Source of the DNA: Gibbula magus
Taxonomy: Eukaryota > Mollusca > Gastropoda > Trochida > Trochidae
Reading direction: 5' to 3'
DNA length: 64,000 nt
Assembly (NCBI GenBank): GCA_936450465.1
Contig: OW388293.1
Span: 27,843,860-27,907,859, forward strand
In this document: positions 1 through 12,200 of the stretch, piece by piece
How the letters are laid out: each line of letters starts with the position of its first letter
Numbering within the stretch: position 1 is the stretch's first letter
Translations under genes and position numbers: made by a program
The notes under the pieces: model-generated
What the model saw: only the letters and a program-made list of their open reading frames with translations
Databases searched by the model: none
What the model was told of the DNA's origin: nothing

Positions 1-30
1 AACCTCTGCTTGACCCTCTTGGAAGGAAAA

Positions 31-54
31 GGGGGGGGGGGGGGGGGGGGGGGG
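31..54. repeat. Poly-G homopolymer (24 G)
   Basis: Twenty-four consecutive G after AAAA and before TCCCC. A run this long is prone to assembly length error and could form a G-quadruplex on the + strand. Confidence 0.95.
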
Positions 55-262
55 TCCCCATATGTCTGGTCAATTAGATCATCGACTTGGTGGATATCCA
101 CTTTAGAGTGGTGGTGGCAGATAACTGGGGACAGTGTTACTTCTTCAGACTCCACATGCTGTTGGAGTGGTATACCCACCAAACTCAACACAAGTTTAAC
201 CTAGAGGTCAGAATACGACGTCTGGGTCCCTCAGCTGAGTCAGTGATTTGGCAGACAAGAAG

Positions 263-436
263 TGACGTCATAGGGATCCAGAAGTAACGTCACAGAGACA
301 GAAAATGACGTCACAAAGACCGGATATGACGTCAGAGACTGGGAATGGTGTCTTAAACACCAAAAATGGGCCAAAAAAAACACCAAAATTGGTGTTTAAG
401 GACCAAATCATGTAACAATCAGACCAAATGACGTCA
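263..436. repeat. Periodic TGACGTCA (CRE-type) array
   Basis: Perfect TGACGTCA palindromes at 263, 306, 327 and 429, and a one-mismatch copy (TAACGTCA) at 284. The first four lie 21-22 bp apart, about two helical turns, in a degenerate tandem unit of the form GAAnTGACGTCAnAGAGAC. TGACGTCA is the CREB/ATF palindrome. Whether it is regulatory or just a minisatellite is not decided by sequence. Confidence 0.8.
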
Positions 437-727
437 TATTCTAGCCTAGGAACGAACAAGTTTGCCTAGATCTGCTTGTAAGAACGGGCCTCTCTGTAAA
501 GATGATGGGAATAAACCTGGAATTCCAGCATGAATACTTGATTGGGTGATTGGAATTCCTTATCTCATTAGAGATACCGGTACTGAAGTATGATTTATGA
601 AACGATTATGCCAATGAATCTAGTGATGAACTAAGTATGATATAAATATTCATCTATCTGTGTTGATTTTTTGGGCATAAGTGTTCTGGGTCATCTGGTA
701 ACACCCGCCTTCCGGTGTGTGGTATTC

Positions 728-1113
728 GGCAAACTCAACCCAGAGGGAATGTTTACGCCAATAATTATAAACAATTACAATTATTGTTAGTAATTATTAG
801 TAAACTTACCTCTGGGTTGAGTACAAGTAGTCCCACCCGGGTGAGTTTCACCTATTCCTCCCCACAAGTATTACAGATGATGGGTGATACTGATGGGGAA
901 CAGGAACCGAGAATGACATCACCAGCTAAGGGAAGTTAACTCTTCCTGCACCTGACCAGAGGGGCCCTCTCAAGGATATAGATTGCTCTTTTCTTTTAAA
1001 TCTTAAGATGTAACCTGTTATGCCACTTTCAGAGGAAAGGACTAAGGCAAACTCAACCCAGAGGTAAGTTTACTAATAATTACTAACAATAATTGTAATT
1101 GTTTATATTTTCA
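728..1113. repeat. Inverted repeat with ACTCAACCCAGAGG ends
   Basis: A roughly 57-bp arm at 767-823 ending CCTCTGGGTTGAGT is repeated in reverse complement at about 1053-1109 starting ACTCAACCCAGAGG. The same motif also occurs at 731-745, so the 728-823 segment is itself a short hairpin. It looks like a small foldback element. No coding capacity. Confidence 0.65.
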
Positions 1114-1997
1114 CACTTCATACATTTTGAAACATGCAGCGCTTTTCACAACTTCCTGCACAAATTATCACTGCTAAACTACTGAATGCATGTTCATATT
1201 TTTTATATGACAATAAACAGAAAAGAATGATAATTTATTCCATATAAACTGCGCATATTTACTCACAGAAATAAGGATACAAGTTTACCTTTTTGGGAGG
1301 CATGTAAATCCAAACGACACAAAAACTAATCAACATATTTACGGTACATCAGATAAGGTTTGAGGTTAGCATTTATTGGAAAGGTCAAACAACATGACCA
1401 TGTTTGGGTTGACATGTGCTTATTTGTCAATTTGTTAGAGATTATGATTTCTTGGAAAAGTGTGATGAACGCCGCAAGTACACTTTTGCAATGCCTCAAC
1501 ATAAATGTTCTCAGTATTTACGATTTTATAGGTGGAAATAAAGATAAATTTTACATGGATATAGAATTATAACCAAAGGTCGCATTCTAATAAATTTTAC
1601 ACTCGCGTTACCTTGATTCGTGGATGTAAGGAATGCGAGGCGGATTACTCTGTAAATAATTTTCTTTTAAGTTTTTATAATAAATAATAGGTAAGTACAT
1701 AATATAAGTATTCTTTTATGGCCATAGTTCAGATTCGTAGCGGATTTGTTTATGCTCCGCGACCATTTGCATTCATCATCTATTTTAGTGCACACAAAGC
1801 GTGACGTCACCTTGATTCGTGGATAACGTAATAGAGCTTTTTACGGAAGCCCAGTGTCAGACTACAAGGGAATAAATGGTGTTACTCACCAAGCTAGCAT
1901 CTGGATATCAGTAGACGATATGATAAATCACAGTTTTATATTAAAAACGTTCCACATCATTAATATTTTAACATTCCAATGAATACTGTCAATTAAC

Positions 1998-2420
1998 TTT
2001 GGGGATTCTTAATTATAGATTTGTGACCCCATGACCCCAAATGGGGTCACAAGGGTGACCCCAAATTGGGTCACAGGGGTGACATCCTTATAAACCTATT
2101 TTCATCTTCTTCTCCAGCTCAAAACGGTCTAGAGAGCTGAAAAGTTGCAGACTCCTTGGCCAATGGGGATTCTAAATTGTAGATTTTGTGACCCTGTGAC
2201 CCCAATCTAGGTCATGGGTCATGACCCAAAAACCTATTTTCATCTTTATCTCAAGTATGTAAAGCTCTAGAAAAGTGAATTGTTGTGTAGAGACTCTTTG
2301 GTCAAAGGTGATTCTTAATTGTAGGATTGGTGACCCTGTGACTCCAAATGTGGGTCACAGGGGTCATGATCTAAAAACCTATTTTTTGCTTGTTAATAAT
2401 GTATTACTTGAGATTATTTT
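1998..2420 (+). repeat. Tandem 145-bp GGTCA-rich family, partial copy (about 3 units)
   Basis: Units share the pattern GGGATTCTAAATTGTAGAT, a stem of TGACCCC/GGGGTCA, then ACCTATTTTCATCTT and TCTAGAGAGCTGAAAAGTTG. They match the better preserved array at 37.8-38.6 kb. The segment ends with the same tail (TGTTAATAATGTATTACTTG), so it is a diverged copy of the same dispersed element. Confidence 0.75.
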
Positions 2421-3220
2421 TGTACGGAGACAGCTACCTGGAATTGTATATAACACCCGTATATAGTCCGTTTTTGCGATATATTTCATAAAAACAGTAC
2501 CTGGTTCACCGCCTGGAATATTCCGCCAGTAGTGCCAATTAGTGCTTTAGCCAAAATACGGATGCAGTCTAGATGGTCAGAATATTCCACCACAGGGGCT
2601 AAAATGGGTAAAATAGAAATACGGAACTAAAGGGTTAATAATCCATGCACAGGGCCAACGGACGGCTATTCCAAGTTTAAAACCCACCCCCTAAGATAGA
2701 CTAAGATCACGTGACTAACATTCCAAAAAGAATTGTGGGTAGAGCTTGATTAAGTCTTAATTAGCGTGGTGGCGGAACTTTATTTGTCTAATTCAAATGT
2801 TTGTTGCTGTCATAAAAGATGATGTTTATTGTCCAACTGCTAATTTTGACCGACTGCAGAAGTTGCAAACCATGGAAATGAGTACACGCTCTTTTGTTTG
2901 CGATGTAAGAGTTCAGACGGCTGAGGTGAATCGACGTTACGTTACCATGGACAGACTTGATAACGAGGGAGCGGTATGGAATAGCGGGAACATCATTTGA
3001 TTGTTATGTTATCAAAAAAATTATACCTTTATTGTCTGATAAAGTACTTTTTTTCGATTGTTCTAACCTCTAGACATCTTAAAATAAGATACACTACAAC
3101 AATGTTACACATCTACTTTTAATATTACATTTGCATATAAATATCTTCTATGAGAACACATAATGTTTCCTATTTTTTACTCCGTTCTAAATGATGCATT
3201 TTAGGTATTTTTGTCTACAG

Positions 3221-6200
3221 GTAGTTATGCTAGGTGTGAAGAGAACAGACTGACAACCAAGCCAGAGAGAGAGACTTGGGAGGATAACTTTGCTAAAACT
3301 CTCATCAGACCAGCTTTCAGGGTATCTGTATATTTTACACTCTTATGTGACATATATGATATTTATTACCCACGTGGTTGAAAATAACCAAGTTAATATT
3401 TTCAATACAAACACGTGTACTCATATCACGTTTGCCTAGCAACCATTGTTTCAGCGCGACTTCCTGTATTTCATCGTCTGTGACGTCACGAAACAATTGT
3501 TCGTATGTCATTTTAGCTTGCCGTCGCAAGAGAACTTTGCCAACTCCCGATTTTTTTTACGTAATTAAAATGGAATAGAATAGGTTATTTTAAATTAATA
3601 AAGAAATGATTATACTCAAAAGTGTGCCGTATGACTTTAATGAAACAAATTTGTGTATTACACCCGCTCTCGCTCGGGCAATCTAAAAATTCACACTCAT
3701 TTCGTAAAAGTCATATATCACACACTTCCTCAGATAATAATCTCTATATTATATAAAGACGATGCTACAGAGAAAATTGCTCAATTTAATAATAAGTTTT
3801 GTTTTCTGTTGTGGTTTACCCAAAACAATTCTCACACTTTTGACAAAACCATATCAGCGAACCAATGAAATGATGATTTTAGTGGTTTTTTTTACCTGAA
3901 GCATGTGAGCAATGACTATTTTCATGAAACCTGAATGTTTGGTTCTACTCTTGTTAGGAAGAAACAACAATTACAACCCAAACTAGTTTTAATGCTTCCA
4001 TGATATGAAGAAGGCCCTCATTAACATATGGTACTTTTCCTGAATTGTTTTGGTATCAACACCTCATATACATAGCTTCTTTCTTATAAACCTGTTGAAT
4101 GATTTTGACATGTTCCCATTCAAGGTCAAAGGTCAAGGTCATGAGTTCTGAAATTGCTAAAAAAATCCTTGTAAACATAACTAGAAAAAGATTTGTGCTA
4201 TCAGGCTCTTATTGTCCCCCGCCACAACGCGGAACGGGGGACTATGTATTCAGCGGCGTCCGTACGTACGTACGTCACATTTCTTGTTTAAGCGATATCT
4301 TATGAAGCGTTGCATCCAAAGTCTTCAAATTTCATGTCTGCCTACATTGTGGGAAGACGCAGACACCAGTCAATTTTGGTGACCTTGGTCTTATTTTCAA
4401 GGTCACCACGACACTTTGAGCACTTTTTGAACTCTTGTTTACGCGATATCTCATGAAGCGTTGCATCCAAAGTCTTCAAATTTGGTTTCTGCCTACATTG
4501 GGGAAAGACACAGACACCAGTTTATTTTGGTGACCTTGACCTTATTTTCAAGGTCACTGCAACACTTTGAGCACTTTTCTAACTCTTGTTAACGCGAAAT
4601 ATATCTTTACCAGTTGGACTCAAAGTCTTCAAATTTGGTGTCAGTCTACACTGGGGGATGACGCAGATACCAGGGGATTTTGGTGACCTTGACCTTATTT
4701 TCAAAGTCACTACAACACTTTGACCACTTTTCGAACTCTTGTTATCACCATTTATTATGACCGGTTGGACCAAATGTTTTCAAATTTGGTGTCAGTCTAC
4801 ATTGGAGGATGATGCAGACGCCAGTCGATTTGGTGACCTTGACCTTATTTTCAAGGTCACCACAACACTTTGACCACTTTTAGAACTCTTATTAACACGA
4901 TATATCATGAACCCAAGTAGCTCCAATGATGTGTCTTACTCAGTCAATGTCACCAGCGGGGGACATTGCCATGTTAGTGGCAAACACTTGTTTGATTTAT
5001 ATCAACTATGGAGAAAGGTCAAGATTTGAAAAGGTTTTTTTCTAACATCCGTCAAAGGTCAAGGTCACAGCGAGGTAACAACTTAAGCATGCATTTGCGA
5101 ATATACCTTATTTCAACTATTAACACTTTGAATCATTATATGATTGTTACAGACAATGAAAAGTTGTCATTGACTGTGTGACGTTGAAGATCAAAAGTCA
5201 AGGTCACGAGATATGGTCATGCTGACCAGTTCTGAAATCACTTAGTAACTGTTTTCCATGAAGTTATTAACACCTCATATAGATAGCTTCTTTCTTATAA
5301 ACCTGGTGAATGATTTTGACATGTTCACATTCAAGGTCAAAGGTCAAGGTCATGAGTTCTGAAATCACTACAATAATTCTTGTAAACATGATAACTTCAA
5401 ACTTTTTTGTGCTATCAGGCTCTTAATTGGTATATATGAACTAGGGAGAAAGAGCAAGGTTTTCGCTAAAATTTGGCAAAGGTCATGGTCACAGCTAGGT
5501 CACAACTTAAACATGCTTTTGTGAATATGCCATATTTTAACTATGAACAATTTGAGTCATTGCATGATTGTTATACGAGAGGAAAAGTGATCATTGATGG
5601 TGTGACCTTGAAGGTCAAAGGTCAAGGTCATGAGATATTGGTTAAGGCCAGGTTAATCCTTTGATCAAATTTTGAAAAAAGAAACAGGTTTTAAGAACAA
5701 ACTTGTTAAAAGTGACCCCAATGATGATTAGTAATAACTCGAATAATGAAAACATTTTTGTTAAAAAGAATTCCCATTTTATTGATGCTGACGAGAAGGC
5801 AGAATAGGGAAAGGCGAGACCCTAAGTTTCGGAGCTGCTCTGCTTTTGCGGTGTCCCGCAAACGCTCATCTACTTAAATCCTTCTTTATTAAAACTTACC
5901 TCTTTGTCACTATAATGAATGTTTCAAATATTTCGTTATATCTTCACAGGATCTGGACAACTGTCTGACTGAAAGCAATGACCGTATCCTGAAAGATAAA
6001 AGAATTGGTAAGAATTGAAATAAAAGAAGATTTAAAAGAGATTTGTGCATCACAGCTTCTTCATTGTCTTCAAAACTGTTAAGTTTTTGAGTAAACCGCT
6101 AACTGAATTATCCCCTTTAATATCTATACACCATTTGTGTTTACAGTTCAGTTGCATAAATAATTATTGCCAAACCAGTCAATATAGAGAAATCACAAAT

Positions 6201-9200
6201 CATCAGTAAAGGGAGCAATCAGTAATTGGCCGATGTTATCAGATTGATATCCCAGAATATTCCAGGAACCATAGTTCCAGGCAACCCAGGATTCCATGGG
6301 TTAAAAATATCCTTAGAGATCTTAGGCCTACGATCAATCTTAGCTAATTTTAAAAGATCTGAATTAATCTTAGGCTTAGATTGGTTAGTGGAACAACCAC
6401 CAGAATAGGTTCATAAGTCAGTGGTTCATGTTTGTGTTTTTTCATACTGATAACTGTGTGATGTCTCTCGGGTCAGGACAAGTTGATGAGTGACAAGACA
6501 CTTTCTCAATCTGTATATGTTTTGTAATGGTATCTCGTTCAGGTCAGGACAAGTTGATGAGTGTGCTGTACGAGGTGGACAAGTCGACACCTGCGGAGGT
6601 GGAATGTCTCCACGAGTTCCCAGCAGTCTGGAGATACCGGTCTCGCATCACCCTGGATCACTTCCTCAGGGAGTTCAATCTGCAGGTCGAAAGTGACAAG
6701 AACAGGAAGTCCAAGATGGCTGTCCTCAGCCTATTCAGGAGAGAGGTACTGAAGAACTTGTTGATAGTTAAATAAATCTTACAGAGTGTTTAAAGATCCA
6801 CAAACCTCGACCTTATCACTTTTCGGTTTTTATTCAAGCATATTAAAAAATGACGAGGATTCCACTTGATATATGTCAATTCAACCAATAAACACCTTTT
6901 ATAAGGCCTTTTTATAATGCCGCTCAATTACGCCTCGTAAAACTTTAGGGGAGAGTGAATGCTGCGTGCTAGGTCTTGTGACGTAATACACAGGAGTCGC
7001 TTGGCGTCTAATGACAGAATCCACTAGAATTAGCCTTACATAACTGCCTAAATAACATATTTACCTTTGTCCTTATACAACAAAATTACATATATACACG
7101 CCCCGTAAAACAAACTTCAAATTGCAGCAGATGTCAACACTGTTTAATACGTGATGTGACCATTGCTGGACCCGTTATTCTGCAATGTGTTTTGTAACAA
7201 GTCTTATCATTGCCCAATATGGTGGCGGCATGCATGTCAGATGATGAAGATGTTCAAACGTCAAACAGATCTATTACACCTTTCATACAAATTATAACGG
7301 TGTTAACACACCTCATTCATTGACCCATGGGTATGTTGAATAATTTTTATTTTCACATTCGTCCATTTGCGAAATAACAAAATATATTTTCCATATTTTT
7401 GTTTATCATTGTAACGATATGTAATAAGTGATGTAGTTGCTTGTTGACACTCTAACTTCGATAAATAGGGGAAATCTACACGACTGAACTATAGCCTGAG
7501 TAATATTGTTTAAATTGCAAACCAAACAACGCATGGCCATGGCGAGTTGATCAAAGTTCTATAGTTCCAATTCTTTCATTTGAAAATGGGAAAGATACAT
7601 TTTCCATATTTTTATCCGATGTGATGTAAACATTATTTTATTTCCAAAAACACATGAATTGACCACCAAACAATACATGTAATATAAAATGCAAGGCCTG
7701 TTTTATAGCAGGCTTGGAAAATGAGAAAGTCTGATGTTTTTTAATAAAGATAATGCAATGCTATAATCTAATGAATGTTTATATTAGGTCAGTGGTATGA
7801 CACCGAATCTAAGTAAGTGTAAATGTACACGACTATAGATTTAAAGATAGCCCAAATATTTGTATCTAAAAAATGTGTAAACCAGTAACGATGATGAAAA
7901 TGATATGATTTTCTATAATGCAACTATTCTATTAGTAATATAAAGTCACCATGAGAAATAATGATGCAGTAGATTTGAAATGATACGCCTCTTCAAACAC
8001 AACATCAAGCACAACAACAAAAATTAACTAATAATGACGTTATAATTTAAAAAATTGCATGGTGTTATTTTATTTTTGAATTGTCAGTTATTCATTTCAA
8101 AACATATTGTAGCCTATAAGATAACCTAACACTCCACCCGATTAGGAAAAGAACAAATCTAAAATCAGCGATTGAATATCGAAAAATACTCCAAAAACTC
8201 CGAAATTACTCCCAACGGACGCACAAATACCCAGTCTATCGGAAACTTGTAATGTCGAAACGTTTTAAACGAATTATCGACGAAAATCGACAAATCGCCT
8301 AAGGATTTCACTAAGCAACTCCTGTGTATGACGTCACATCGCTAACTAAAGCTGACAACGGCCCGGCAGACTGTTTAAGGATTGGGATAATTAGCTGGCC
8401 AATTTTACTAACTTTGAATGGCCATATCTTAGTAAGTAGTTGACACTTCGAAATAATTGTATGTGTTTTGTTTACTTGAAAGCACTGTCCATATGAATGA
8501 ACGAATTAACATAGAAAAAGTGAGAGATTCTATTATCTTTAAAAATGAGCATGAACATCTCATTTATAAAGATGTTTACACAAAATTCCTCTAGAGATAT
8601 TTAATACACAGAAAATTGTAAGAAATGGTATGTATACTGCTATACACATTGTAACAAACAGTTATGGTGTGAATAAAGGCTCATGACAAGTCAGAGCATA
8701 ACAAACAAGCATAGATTATATCATGTAATTACTCCTATTAGGGTGTTGGGAGAACAGTTGATAAACTTTCTGTCAAGAAGTGTTGTACTGTAAAGCAGAG
8801 GACAATTAGGGATCAAAGAAAGTGTCGCTGGTTATATTGTAACTTGGGACTGAAACCTACATTGACCTGGTGTAAGCACATTCAGCAAATCATACATACG
8901 CAAGATTGTAACTTAAAATTCAATATATGTGTCAAATATTAGCAGGATGTATAAAATCACAACTATATTATTGCTGGATCTGGTCTGCATCTCAGCGGAG
9001 GCACTGTATTCTGTCTGCAGACCAGAGCTCTGAACCTTTCTGAAGATGTTCTGACTCAAATGGTAAAAACACCCCTTCACTGCGACATCAGGGAATTCAG
9101 CAAAAGCAGCATTCCATATTGCTCTCTCATAATCAATTTATACTGTGGAAAAGATCAACTCAACTCAATTTCAAATGTTTGCCTTGTCATAACACTCATT

Positions 9201-12200
9201 ATAATTGCATGGATTAAAATTAACTTCTAAACAGTGGTGTGTTTATACTGTGGAAAAGATCAACTCAACTCAATTTCAAATGTTTGCCTTGTCACAACAC
9301 TCATTAAATAGCTCAACTTGTCAGCCAAGCCAAGCCTTGATTAATTTCTTAGAGTAATGTCTCAAAATTTCCTTTTTTTTAAGGGTGGCAATTGTCCTGG
9401 GTGGGAATTATCCTAGTTGGGAATTGTCCAAGGTGGTAATTGTCCGGGTGGCAATTGGCCGGTGGGAATTGTCTGGGTGGGAATTGTCCGGGTGGCAATT
9501 GTCCTCCACCCATTATTGCTCTAGTCCATCAGAGGATGCCACTAAAACAAACATAAACAAACCAGCAACATAACTGTGCATACTCAACTGAGCAGAAGAT
9601 TATGTGATATGCACATGCAAAAATGAGAAGAAGATTTATATTATGAAATAGTTGTTGCAAGATAATGCAAGCTGTCAATTAGTTAGTGTGGCAAGTATTT
9701 CATAACTGATGAAAACTGATTATGAAGCAAATATAGTTAATGCTGAAAAGATAAATAAATATTTTGTTAAAGTGTTACTGTAACAAATTTATGGTGTCTT
9801 CACTATTATGTGGTTTCCTTTTCAGCATCCGTTCCTTCAGGCTCTTCATGATGTTCCTAACATCCTGCGTCTCCAGCAAACTCTGATGTCCAGATACCGA
9901 AGGAGACTTGACCGATCTCAAGCCAAAGAAATGACCATCGCCGAAGCTGCTACTGATGGTAGAATTACTTATATCAGCATTTTTATAGTCACATTTCACT
10001 GAATGCAATAATTTTTGTTTCTGATTTAATTATTTTTTCCATAATGCTTAACGGTTTATATAAGATAAGTACTTGTCTATACAAAATGCCATGCTTTAAA
10101 ATGTGTGGTGTCTTATCTGATTGTAAGGATTGAAACATCGTAATCATCATTATCCTACAAGAAAATAATAATATTAATAATAGTATATTATACTATATTT
10201 ATAATGCGCACATATCATTGCTCAATCCATGCTCAAGGCGCTACACAGTTATTACCCTGAAGGAATCGTACTTTCGATGCCGCCTATTAAGCGCTCCGCA
10301 CGACCGTATAGGTCCATACTTTCACATGTTCAGGTACCCATTTGTACAGTTGGGTGAATTGAGTGCAATGTGGATGAAGTGCCTTGCCGAGGGACACAAC
10401 ACAGTATAAGACCCAGGTCATAAATGTTTGATGTCTCCACCGGGATTCGAACCCGGGCCGTTGGCGTGAGAGACAGACATGCTAACCACTACACCACTGT
10501 GTATATCTGTTTCAGATGCATCTGTAGATTTATCCTTGAAAGAACTAACATCAGAATTTGCAAAAGTTTGGAACCTTGTGAAAGAACACTTGCACAGCTA
10601 TGGTAAGTATAACAATTGATTTCATGTGAAACTTCAAAGATTCTTGATTGTCAGTTCAACTAACAGGTGTCTTATTATTATTAAAGCCTTTTGATATTAA
10701 TGTATGTTTCACATGCATGCTCTTGCACAGTCAACGATGGTCTAATCCACCTACCAGATGCCTTCATGAACTTGTTGATACTAATATGATGTTAATTATA
10801 CATGTTTCACCTGTAGGCTGTTGGACAGTCCACTATGGTTTAATCCACCTACCAGATGCCTTCATGAACCTGTTGATACTAATATGATGTTAATTATGCA
10901 TGTTTCACCTGTAGGCTGTTGAACGGTCCACGATGGTCTAATCCACCTTCCAGATGCCTTCAAGATCCTGTTGATACTAATATGATGTTAATGTATGCAT
11001 GTTTCACCTGTAGGCTGTTGGACAGTCCACGATGGTCTAATCCACCTACCAGATGCCTTCAAGATCCTGTTGATATTAATATGATATTAAATATACATGT
11101 TTCACCTGTAGGCTGTTGGACAGTACACGATGGTCTAATCCACCTACCAGATGCCTACAAGAACCTGTTGATTCTAATATGATATTAATTATACATGTGT
11201 AGACTGTTGGAAAGTCCATGATGGTCTAATCCACCTACCAGATGCCTACAAGAACCTGTTGATATTAATATGATATTAATTATACATGTTTCGCCTGTAG
11301 GCTGTTGGACAGTCCACGATGGTCTAATCCACCTACCAGATGCCTTCAAGATCCCGTTGATATTAATATGATATTAATTATACATGTTTCACCTGTAGGC
11401 TGTTGGACAGTCCACGATGGTCTAATCCACCTACCAGATGCCTACAAGAACCTGAAGGTTGATGAGAATTCTCCACTGGCCGTTCTCCTGCCATCCACTC
11501 AGGGACCAGGAATCTGCTCCTACATGACCATCGAGTTCCTGCTCCGCACACACAATGAATTCATGGATAATTACTGTAAAACAACCAAAACAAGGTATTT
11601 CTATTTCTCACTTTATAAAAGCAAGAAAAAGAAAACACTTATCCTTTCAAAGTAGGCAGGCGTTTTGCTTCAAACCATTAAAACGAATTCTTTTTCAAAA
11701 CCAGTTTTCAGAATAACTACATTGTGACCATCCTTGATAATCCAGCGCTTTCTTTCCGATAAATCTACATAAATTGTGTGTAGATTTATCGGAACGAAAG
11801 CGCTGGATTATCGAGGATGCATTGTGACATGGAGACTAACGTTTGTTTCATTTCTTCTCAAGTATTCTCTTAGACAGTTTCATGGTTTTTGCATATTTGC
11901 ATGGCACCAATCTAATGAGTTTCGAATAATCAAACCTTCTAACTAATCTTCAGTTTCAGTCGTCTGCCAGAATTAAGTTTGTAAAAACTGCATGTCACCA
12001 ATCTCATGAGTTTTGTTAATCCACTCTGTTAAACAAACCTTCTGATCATCAGTTTCAGTCGCCTGCCAGAAGTAAGTGTGAGGAAACTCCACAGCAGCCA
12101 TCTTGTGAGCTACCACCCGGACAGAGACTTGCTTCCTCTTGTGCTGGCCAATTGCAACTACTCCTTTGAGCTTGGCAAGGGAACCAAGATTGATTACGAC

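Larger units (their letters stand above)
1..3220. other. Upstream flank/intron of the RNF213-like gene, no coding exon recognised
   Basis: AT-rich sequence with repeats (poly-G run, TGACGTCA array, inverted repeat, GGTCA-rich tandem units, listed separately). Short open frames here have no recognisable domain. Any upstream exon of the RNF213-like gene in this stretch was not identified. Around 2700-2790 there is a CACGTG E-box and a GC-richer patch, but no gene could be tied to it. Confidence 0.5.
6746..9825. other. Long intron of the RNF213-like gene
   Basis: Non-coding by inspection. CTTGTGACGTAATACACAGG near 6974-6993 is matched in inverted orientation by CTCCTGTGTATGACGTCACA near 8321-8340, so a 1.3-1.4 kb AT-rich foldback element is possible. 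Beyond that only the short repeats listed separately were found. Confidence 0.5.

Noticed and set aside
2797..3000. 67-codon + strand frame, possible exon
   Set aside because: No acceptor/donor pair giving an in-frame join to exon 3221-3321 and no recognisable domain; left unassigned.
10430..10495. Functional tRNA gene
   Set aside because: Good B box but no pairing acceptor stem, and the sequence continues into a SINE body.
10648..11182. Frames with repeated WSNPPTRCLQDPVD-like peptides
   Set aside because: Translation of the 98-bp tandem array in a phase other than the real exon; not a repeat protein.
10706..11460. CRISPR-like regular repeats
   Set aside because: Direct tandem units without unique spacers, in an intron of an animal gene; no cas genes.
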